Shown: positions 55,966 through 64,000 of the stretch, one piece after another
How positions within the stretch are numbered: the stretch's first letter is position 1
Layout of the letters: every line of letters begins with the position of its first letter
NCBI GenBank assembly: GCA_029718625.1
Contig: CM056378.1
Location: 58,675,027 to 58,739,026 of the forward strand
Length of the DNA stretch: 64,000 nt
Reading direction: 5' to 3'
Source of the DNA: Synaphobranchus kaupii
Taxonomy: Eukaryota > Chordata > Actinopteri > Anguilliformes > Synaphobranchidae
Notes under the pieces: model-generated
What the model was told of the DNA's origin: nothing
The model's input: only the letters and a program-made list of their open reading frames with translations
Databases searched by the model: none
Made by a program: the position numbers and the translations under genes

Positions 55966-58189
55966 CAGTGGTGTCGCCAGACCTATTTTAGGGGGCTGTA
56001 GCCCCCCTAAAATTTGCTGTAGCCCCCCTAAATATTTTTTAAGCTACTAGTTTTAATCATTAGGGGCCCTATCTTACACCCAGCGCAAAGAGGCGCTAAC
56101 GCAAGTGTCTTTGCTATCTTACACCCGGCGCTAGGTCCATAATAACGCCTAACGCTTACGCCGTCAAACTAGCATTGCGCCATTAACTAGTCTTGCGCCA
56201 TCATTAGTGAACTGGGCGTGTTGGTCTTAAGATGAGGAGTGGCCAGGATTCTTTTTGGCGTATTGCTATCTTGAGCCAGCAGAAAGCGCTTGCGCTAGAA
56301 CCACCACAAACCTGGTCTAAAGTCATGTCGCAGTTGTTTACATGCTATTTTAACGGCGCATATAAGTGCGTCTACATAGGCGTGTGCACAACGCGCATAC
56401 CCTCCTGTCTGTTACACACAGGGGCGTGCACAGGCATGACTAAAATATCTAGATCACAATGTGAAATATTATTATTGTGTAGGCTATATCAAAAATGCAT
56501 AATAATAAAAGGTTCCACATACCTTTCCCTCAGCGAAGGGAAACAATGCCACATTACATTGCTCTCAGCCCACTCCATCAACATCCAGGCGATGTGCGAT
56601 GGTACGGGACAATGGCTATCCATTAAAAAGGAGCTGATAACACCTATAGCTATCAAGCCTAATGCGCGAATTGTCTTTGCACCTAATGCGTGAATTGTCA
56701 TTCAATGGAAAACTCGCGCACGGCAATAGACGGACATTTAAGTTCTGAAAATGCGCTTCAGATGTCATTACAATACAGCTCTGTTTATCTATGAATACAG
56801 CCTGTAAGTAAATAGAATGGTTTGTGACTGAAAAAAGTTCAAAACCTTGTCCAGTGAATATTGCATTTATTGTTTTTCAAATAGCCTAGGCTACAGCGAA
56901 TTCGCTGTGCATAAGGTTTTTTTCGATAGCCTATGGTTAAAAAACGGAGATGTCACCATGTTAACTAAATTGTAACCTTAGCTATTCTTCGTCCTTCATA
57001 TTTTTTTAAATTACAGTGACCAGGTTTCCATACTCTCACCGTTTAAAACCCAGCTGATTTCACCCGTTATTCCTTAACTGAACAAAACGATTTTAAAGAG
57101 AACTAAGCGTCTAATTAGAAACTAAAACAAATTTGCAGCACGTTACACAATTAATTCACAATTAATTTTAATGCCATTCTCTGCACGTGAGCTGCATGTT
57201 CTGTTTCCCCTGCTGTAAGTCGCACGTTTAACGGTCTTCCTGGGAAAGTGGATTGTTTTAACCTCTTAATGCTAAACGCCCCCTAGCGGTCACGCCGGCG
57301 TGACGGAAATTATTACATTATACATTTCATTAATTTAATAATATATAATAAACTGCTCACCTCAATATTTTGATTAAATATCCTTAAGATATATCCATTC
57401 CTTCTGGGAAAGTGGTTTTTAAGCCCAAAACGTCGGGATAAAACTTCGTAAATAACGTTGGAAACTCGGACCTAATTCTCAAACATATATTGCAGCTTGA
57501 TGTCACACCATAAACAATGTGCTGGTAAACTGTTCTGCTTAATTGTATTTCACAAAACTTTGGTTTGAAAAATCATTATACCTTTAGGCTTCAAGAAAAA
57601 ATACTTTAAAACTTTCATACGGCTGTACATTATTTTTTTCCAATTTTAAACCGACTTGTGCTTTTTTGCACTTGATTACGACTCGTTCGGCTGTGTTCAC
57701 TTTGGCGTTGTGAAACTCAGCCAGTTTCTGGAGTACCAATCCCATGGCTTAGTATATGTTAGCCAGAGTAGTTTTGAACATGCTTGCAGAGATTTATGCA
57801 AAACCGTCGTCAATTGGGTGTATTTCTTTGACTGATAGCACAATAGGCCTATCTGAAGTGGGAAAAACCGTCTTCCACCCGCCTCCACTCTGAGTATTAT
57901 TTGCTTTCCATTGGGTTTTAAAACTGTCTGTCAAATATTCCAGCGAAAAGCCAAGACTCTTATCTTTCACAGGAGCCCTCAATCAACACAAAGCAGTCGT
58001 AAAAAAAGGAAATCGAGCCGTGCGTATGAGGAAGTGGCGATCCACGCGTAATTATCGAACCAAAATGGCGCAGTGTTTTTACCTTGTAGCGTAGCTCGCT
58101 ACATTCCGTTTAGCAAAGCACAATTAATTAGGTAAGGCCCGCAGTTACATTTTTTACTTTAGAGTATTTTTGATACAGTTTTTGTGTAG

Positions 58190-58333
58190 TTATGTCGAGA
58201 TTTTTGAGGCGTTTATCCGTGCACTAAGTGCTAGACGAACTGGATAAGCCAGAAGATGTTTTTGCCGAGGGAGACTCATCCTGTCTCAGTGACGTTGAAT
58301 CCACTGATGACCGAGATGATGTTGCTGACATGT
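58190..58333 (+). pseudogene. piggyBac-like transposase N-terminal relic
   Basis: From ATG near 58192 the frame reads MSRFLRRLSVH, a TAA stop, then VLDELDKPEDVFAEGDSSCLSDVESTDDRDDVADM followed by GTAAGT, a good splice donor. The acidic N-terminus with a following intron resembles piggyBac-family transposases. The rest of the enzyme is missing. Confidence 0.5.
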
Positions 58334-58784
58334 AAGTTGTTTTATCATACTAACAGTGTTATGCTATAAACGCATTGAATTTCGCCATGGCAGGTAACGT
58401 CGTTAGGGCTGGTGGTATTACCGATTTTTCGATATACCAGTGTGAATTCACGCAATGCCATGCGGGTTCGTAATTACATTGTCAACTGTATTTTATTGTT
58501 TTTCATACAATTAATATTACAAATTGCACATTCCAACGGTATGATAAATAATTTATGAAGTAAACTTAGGGTGTATTGTCTGTGTTGACAAACTCGCACG
58601 TGTTACGTGGCGTTGCCAACAACACAGATGTTTGGTGTAAGCATCGAAGGAAATTTAGCTGCAATGCGTGAATCCCTGTGTTTCTTCTGTGAAGCTAACT
58701 AACCTTATATACTTATGCATAAAATCGGTCCCTCTCAGCTAAATTAATATAGATAGTATTGCCTTTACAGTGGCAAGCTAGCAA

Positions 58785-59036
58785 GCATCCCTGTGTTTTC
58801 CTGTCTGTTTATTATAGTTTATACGAGTATTAGGAATGGAAGTGTGGTGTTGCTGATTTGCCCACAGCTTACTGTGAACTACAGTCGACGTTCATTGCTA
58901 GGGATAGCTGCTACATTATGCGAAGGATGTGCTTTGCCTTGTCTGTTCTGTAGTGATCTTGATGTCTCTGTGCGCACTTACTGTACGTCGCTTTGGATAA
59001 AAGCGTCTGCTAAATAAATGTAATGTAATGTAATGC
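58785..59036 (-). mobile_element. Teleost short repeat, inverted copy
   Basis: Reverse complement of much of 54966-55230, including GTACGTCGCTTTGGATAAAAG, CAGCTTACTGTGAACTACAG and the terminal TGTAATGTAATGTAATG. Nested in the piggyBac-like element. Confidence 0.82.
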
Positions 59037-61441
59037 AAGCAAAATTACAGGTAACAAGCAGCTAGCTATCTATTTGTGTCTGAGATGAGCTACTAAAACG
59101 ATTTTTTTTAGTGTGAAATGGCTTCTGGAAGTGTTTAGTAAAGTCATTGTTCCACCTGAGTAAATTGTTCTGTATGCAGTACAGAAGGCTGTGCAGGTAA
59201 ACAAAATGGTAATTTATGCATGGTATGAGGGAGAGAACATGATAACATGAGGGAGTACTTGTTGATTATTATTATTGTTGATTGTTGTTGTATAAGGGGG
59301 ACTAATGGGTATATCAACATGGTGGACAATTCCATGGACAGGGTTAGTGGGATTTGTAATGATGCAGATTGCTCTCCTGAGGGAATGTGTAGTCTAAATG
59401 GCTTCTGTATGAATGGTTAAATAATCTCTCCTCAACCTCCACCCCCATGTTTTGATCCTTTACCTTTTTTTGTTTTTAGTTCATTTTTTTTAGCTTTTTG
59501 GACCCTGCCATTTTGTACTTTCTTTGTGTAAATACGGTAACTTCAGCAATTATTTGTTACAGCAGGGGTGTTTTTATTTTTTATCTAGGAAACTGGTGGA
59601 CTTTTGATTTTTTATCCACTGCACTTTTAGTAGTACACCTTAGTGCACTTGTATATAGTTGATATATGTTTGTCATGTATAAAGTTTTGCCTCCTAAAAC
59701 CCAACCCCAACGTCCCTGTCATAGGAGGGTGGCAACAGAATAAAGGACAGGACTGGCAAGCATTAATGTGTAGGGAAGTTTCATACTATTCCCATTATTC
59801 ATTTGAAAACCTGTTTGCACATTCCTGGACTCATTTCTGGCTAATGGGGCTCTGGTGAAATACACAAGATTCACTGTGCTGCTACATGGGTTTTGACAGC
59901 TTTTTGTAACCTTGGGTAGTTAGTTGTGTAATATGCAGAACACCAAGAACACGTCTAAAAATGAACTTTTATTGCCAATATTGACAAATTATCTAATTTT
60001 ATTGTAAAAACCTAAAAAATAAATCATATTGAGACCTTTCTGGAACATTGCCATTTTTGGCACATTTGGCACCATTTGGATAACGAAAAAGGTTCACCTG
60101 AAAAAAAACCTGTAAAATTTGAATGGTTTGAGATATTGACACCAGATTGTTACCAGAGGTAGGCAGCATATTGATGAATCAGATAGAGGAGTCATTTCCT
60201 TGATTGCATTTGTAGCTCCCCAGGTAAAAATTCTTAAACTTGAATGTAGGTACCCGTTTTTTAGTTTTTTTTATATTTTCTGTACATAAATTGTTGTAGT
60301 TAAGTATCAAAAACTGGATTTCTATGAGTTCTCACTGCTTAGTCGTAATACTGCAGGTGTCTGCTTTAATAAAAGCCATGAACCATATTTGTACCATTTA
60401 TAGTTTTTGAGATAACCACCTTTGTTTGTCACTAGTGAAAACAGGCAAAATTTGGCCTATTTTGCCCTCGGTAGGAAGAGGTTAAAGGATTACGCTACGA
60501 GTAAAACAGGTTGGTCACATTAAACAAGGACATTATTAAACAAGGGGAAATATGCGTGAACTTATGGGTTGCGAACCTGACAGCTTTATTGTATGGCTAT
60601 TTAGTGTCATCATTAAGGCAAAATAACGGTATGTATGTTATTAATCAATATTAGCCTACTATGCAGGTAGCCTAATGAACTTTGGATGAAGCTTGAACTT
60701 CGAGAACTCCATGAGAACAGCCTCTTGGAATTGATGTTTGACACTTTCATTGCATAATCAAAAGAAATTCGCTGAACAAGCAGGCTAATTTGGCGTTTTC
60801 TAAGGTGAGACTGAAGCCATTGATAGCTTATTCTCAGCTGTTGCAGGTCCTTTTAACGAAATTTAACCGCACATATTTTGTAAAATAACAGCCCTGTCTG
60901 GAATTACCGGGAACTCATAGGCTAATGGTTAGTCCGAATAATATTGATCATACTCCATTTAGCCTATTCCTTGATCACACTAAACACGCACGAGCATGTC
61001 TGTTTCGCCATCATAAGCAATCCGCCAAGGTGGAAAAGCAGGCTTTTAAAGGGAATGGGATATGACATTTTGATTGGTTTATTGAATGTCACGCCCAAGA
61101 CACACCTATAATTAATGAAGCGACTAGGTTCAGCCCAGTTGCGCCATGCGCCGTGCTTAGCGCCAAAAAAACACGCCGTTAAAATAGCAAAAGTGGACTT
61201 GGACACGCCCTAAATGGACTTAGCGCCATGCGCTTAGACTAAGCGCCAAGATCGCCAAGATAGGGCCCCAAATTTTTTTCAGATTAATTTCACAAAATGT
61301 GCCATTGACACTCCAGAATCATAACACACACGGAAAAGTCTGGCGCTAGGACCCTGGGGAGGCTTAATCTAGTGCAGCCATTGGTTAGAGTGCAGTGTGG
61401 TAGAGCCGCGTGACCGCTCAATTCAAATGACCGCTACAGAC

Positions 61442-62198
61442 TAGTGATGGGCATTCCGGCTCTTTTCAGTGAGTCAGATCATTTGGCTCAGCTCACCAAT
61501 AAGAGCCGGCTCTTTCGGCTCCCAAACGGCTCTTCATTCAGTAGCATTTCCGGTTTTTCAAAATCGGCCAAAGTTAGTGATATTTTGACCTATGATTGGT
61601 GTTTGTGCACATCTATCACTTAAATTGTTCAAAGGAATCTTACTCTACCTTCTAATTACCAAAATAACATTATTTTGCATTTTGTTTGTTATAAAAACTA
61701 TTTAAATAAATGTAAAAACAGTAAGACGCTATTACACGTGCATTGAAGGTAGGGAATTTTTATGTCTTGAAATAAATTGCACAATAAACACAGTGCGTAG
61801 TTGAACATTTCAAAACAAAATAGACACTCATAAAATAGAACATAATATTGCGTCATAACAAAGAAAAATAAATAAATGCATAAAAAAATAAATGTGCAAA
61901 GCTGCAGGATCAGAACAATTAAACTGACCAACAATTAAACTGGTTTTTAAATTAAATTATTATTAATGTTATTTTCTTATAGTGGTTTTATTTCTTTTTG
62001 GCCTAAAAAATTATTCTATTTGATTACAGATGGAACTTGAAGAAAATAAATGAATAAAAGTTCCACCAAGACCACAAGCACTTGTCTTGTGTTCATTTAC
62101 AAAACAAATCGGCTCTTCAGATATGCGAGTCGGCTCCCAACGTTCACCTAAAAGAGCCGGCTCAAAGAGCCGACTCGTTCGCGAACGACACACCACTA
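61442..62198 (-). mobile_element. Short hAT-type element, intact 757-bp copy
   Basis: Same element as 33682-49484, opposite strand, without the array. It is flanked by CTACAGAC at 61434-61441 and 62199-62206. The uninterrupted site 'aactatttaaataaatgta' (about 61697-61712) is where the array entered the other copy. No transposase. Confidence 0.92.
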
Positions 62199-62367
62199 CT
62201 ACAGACTGAGAGTGGGTTGTAGTATGAACGTTCCAATGCTGCTGTAACAAATCACTAGTCTAGTAGCCTACTTGAGCTCAATAAGTTCGGTAACAACATA
62301 AACCACTTAACAGAATTTAAAATTAACAGTTAACGTTAGCTACAAAAGCTTTTGCTCCATAGGTCTG

Positions 62368-62702
62368 TGTGGCAGGGTGGGCGTGGTTAGCCTCTGCTTG
62401 CAGAGAGAGAGTGAGCGGAGCGGCTCTCAGACCCGGAACCACAGCTGTCATGAGTTAATCAGGACAACACGATAATTAACAATTGAATGATTGTTGGATG
62501 GTTGCCTGATTGCTTTGACAGTGAGCTTGGGCTTTAAAGGAGGGAAGCCGGAGAGGAAACGGGGCTGGCCGATGACGGGAGGGAAACGGAGAAACGTTTC
62601 CAAGCGAACCGTAGCCAGCGAACCCACTAATAAAGTGTTTGGGTTGACAATTTCCGTGTACTGCCTGTTCTTCCGCGAGGGTGGCACTCGATCCTTGCCA
62701 CA
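62368..62702 (+). repeat. Solo LTR (335 bp)
   Basis: Starts TGTGGCAGGGTG and ends CCTTGCCACA, with GTCTG duplicated at 62363-62367 and 62703-62707. It holds a TATA-like GCTTTAAAGG near 62531 and AATAAAGTG near 62630. Probably Ty3/gypsy type by size and 5-bp duplication. Confidence 0.85.
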
Positions 62703-62883
62703 GTCTGTTCTCAAGTGCTACTGCTAGGCTGGATCCATACCAAATCGAAAAAAATAAGTAAGTTCAAACTACTTGTGAATTGTAGCCAACATTTTCCACT
62801 ATGTTGAGCAGCCAGAGTCTACGATGTGTAAAAAAAATCTTGACTATAACGTTGTTTGTATTAAGTAAAGTAATGTATTATGG

Positions 62884-63020
62884 GTATACCTGAGTTGAAA
62901 ATATGACTGTTAATCCCTTAGTTTGGTAGAAAAAGGCAGGAGTGTCTTCATTATAGCCTATGGGAACCATATTAATGTTAGTTGCTGAAACTCCTGGTTC
63001 CTATCACCTTTCCAGTTCCT
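62884..63020 (+). repeat. Partial copy of the 17/21-kb inverted arm
   Basis: Matches the 21495-21650 arm in the same direction: GTTGAAAATATGACTGT, AAAAAGGCAGGAGT, TTATAGCCTATGGGAA and AACTCCTGG-TCCT. Confidence 0.7.
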
Positions 63021-63792
63021 ATAGCCTATAGCTTAACAGTTACTGGTTCACATTTTAGGTTTATATGAGATGGCTACAGTTGTTCAACTAAAATGCCTAA
63101 ACGGAATTTGTGAAGCTTGCCTGTTACTAATAGCCTATAGCTGCTAAATAAATTTTAAAACGGAACTCACTTTCTGCATCTGCAACGTGGAGTAGCTAGC
63201 CTCTCTGGTTTTATGTCCTCGGTTAGCTACTGTGATAGCCTGGATGAGACATATAATAGTTTACAGTTAGCTACGTAGGTAACTTATTTGACTAATAAAG
63301 TTAGGATGCTTTGATGAAGCTACAAAAGTTCAAAGTTTTTTTTCTAATGATAGGGAGAAGTTTACGGGAGAGTATAATTTTTAGGGAATCCCCCACACCC
63401 CCAACATGATTCCCTGCTCATGAAGGGTGATCACAAGTGTGTACATGAACATTTAGATGTATGGTTTTTAGGCCAGGCCTAAATTAATTCTGCTGCCATT
63501 GAGGCAATTTGTATAAGCTGTCAAACTAGAATAGGCTACACATCGGCTTTGACATCACAATGTGTCAACTGTTGCCGATGCCGATAAATTTTAGTTGATA
63601 GACGATGGTAACGCTACATATGTAAGAAATTTATAGAAATATTCTTTGCAACAACTAAATTATTTATTGATTTTAGGCTTATTGCTGCTCCAAAATTCAT
63701 GGGGAACAACCATTTTGTGGCTGCCTTTTTCTCCTGGGGGTGCATGCCCCCAGACCCCCCTAGTACAGGCTTAGCCCCCCTAAACGTATATC
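63021..63792. other. hAT interior, unassigned
   Basis: Noncoding, with no ends or genes that I can support, up to the AGCCCCCCTAAA subterminal repeats near 63773. Confidence 0.4.
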
Positions 63793-63816
63793 TCTGGCGA
63801 CGCCCCTGGGCACAAT

Positions 63817-64000
63817 CTCTTCATATGCTAAGATGAAGAAACACAGGGCCTTAAATAAGTTGCATTAAATAATTTAGGAAAGTTTGGATAGCATTGCTTT
63901 GGAATAGAGCTAGTTTATTTAGTGTGAGCTACGATAGGCAATATTGTTAGTTGTAACTTGGCCACATTTTGATATCAAGACTTTTAAAGGCAGGCCTAGT
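63817..64000 (-). repeat. Repeat family A, copy 5, second part (runs off the window)
   Basis: Inverted counterpart of 4980-5167 and 54900-55440: GGAAAGTTTGGATAGCATTG, GGCAATATTGTTAGTTGTAAC, CACATTTTGATATCAAGAC, AGGCAGGCCTAGT. Together with A copy 4 it forms a large inverted pair around the hAT element. Confidence 0.8.

Larger units (their letters stand above)
57262..60481 (+). mobile_element. piggyBac-like element, internally deleted
   Basis: CCTCTT … AAGAGG ends lie directly inside TTAA on both sides (57258-57261 and 60482-60485), the piggyBac target. The interior keeps what looks like a transposase N-terminus and long noncoding flanks, but no catalytic domain. Confidence 0.7.
56063..61269. 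mobile_element. PIF/Harbinger-like element, tentative
   Basis: GGGGCCCTATCTT (56063-56075) and AAGATAGGGCCCC (61257-61269) are perfect 13-bp inverted repeats, with looser mirrored GCGC-rich sequence (AGCGCCAAG, GGCGCTA) inside. The terminal motif fits Harbinger-like vertebrate elements. The flanking triplets are TTA and AAA, so a 3-bp TWA duplication is not confirmed. No transposase was found. Confidence 0.65.
55966..63808. mobile_element. hAT-type DNA transposon with nested insertions
   Basis: Ends CAGTGGTGTCGCCAGA (55966-55981) and TCTGGCGACGCCCCTG (63793-63808), near-perfect inverted repeats beginning CAG as typical for hAT. They are flanked by GGCACAAT at 55958-55965 and 63809-63816. Subterminal sequence has AGCCCCCCTAAA repeats and a TTTTAGGGGGCT/AGCCCCCCTAAAA hairpin. 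I see no transposase. Most of its 7.8 kb is later insertions. Confidence 0.9.

Noticed and set aside
56232..56693. 153-codon plus-strand ORF
   Set aside because: It sits in the GCGC-rich arm of the Harbinger-like element, shows no transposase or other motif, and overlaps the inverted-repeat region.

Overview
This window looks like transposon-dense, intergenic DNA from a ray-finned fish (teleost). The evidence is compositional: AT-rich noncoding DNA, Tc1/mariner, hAT, piggyBac-like and Ty3/gypsy elements, a CR1/Rex-type LINE, and the teleost repeat with an ACATTACATTA end and an AGCAGATGCCTTTATCCAAAGCGAC-type core. I could not support any host protein-coding gene, rRNA or true tRNA gene. Every coding signal of note belongs to a mobile element, nearly all of them broken.

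Layout. 1-6800: mostly unassigned DNA with a LINE-like 3' tail, a Tc1 fragment and two unrecognised repeat families (here A and B). 6811-16297: a decayed Ty3/gypsy chromovirus-type retrotransposon. Its 5' LTR was split by a hAT element (6880-12547, 8-bp target duplication), which in turn received a non-autonomous LTR retrotransposon (7489-11612) with a tRNA-Gln primer site and one long repeat-bearing ORF. 16297-21621: a 0.6-kb inverted-repeat element and a larger region bounded by 250-bp inverted arms that holds a nearly intact Tc1 element (17710-19240). 21622-31434: unassigned DNA, an A copy, a 5'-truncated LINE on the minus strand split by a 1.76-kb solo LTR, a C-family copy and an internally deleted Tc1-like element.

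33682-49484 is the most striking part. A short hAT element (8-bp duplication CTCTACAC) carries a head-to-tail array of five 2.4-3.6 kb units. The units begin with GGGGACCGTGC, carry the exact inverted partner GCACGGTCCCC close to the 3' end, and finish with a GCTGC-TT-GCAGC hairpin. They contain about 478-bp subrepeats and a 77-nt tRNA-like cassette (A box, B box, T8 terminator). The architecture fits non-autonomous Helentrons (HINE/DINE-1-like rolling-circle elements). The same hAT element without the array lies at 61442-62198, so the empty insertion site can be read directly.

49597-64000: a solo LTR, a GT microsatellite, a second tRNA-like/hairpin repeat (52876-54625) and its diverged inverted relative (28970-30300), A copies in opposite orientation, and a deep nest: hAT (55966-63808) > Harbinger-like (56063-61269) > piggyBac-like (57262-60481) > teleost short repeat (58785-59036). 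The hAT also holds a second hAT copy and a 335-bp solo LTR. These parts do not act as a pathway. The window is a record of successive insertions, and target duplications together with paralogous empty sites give their order.
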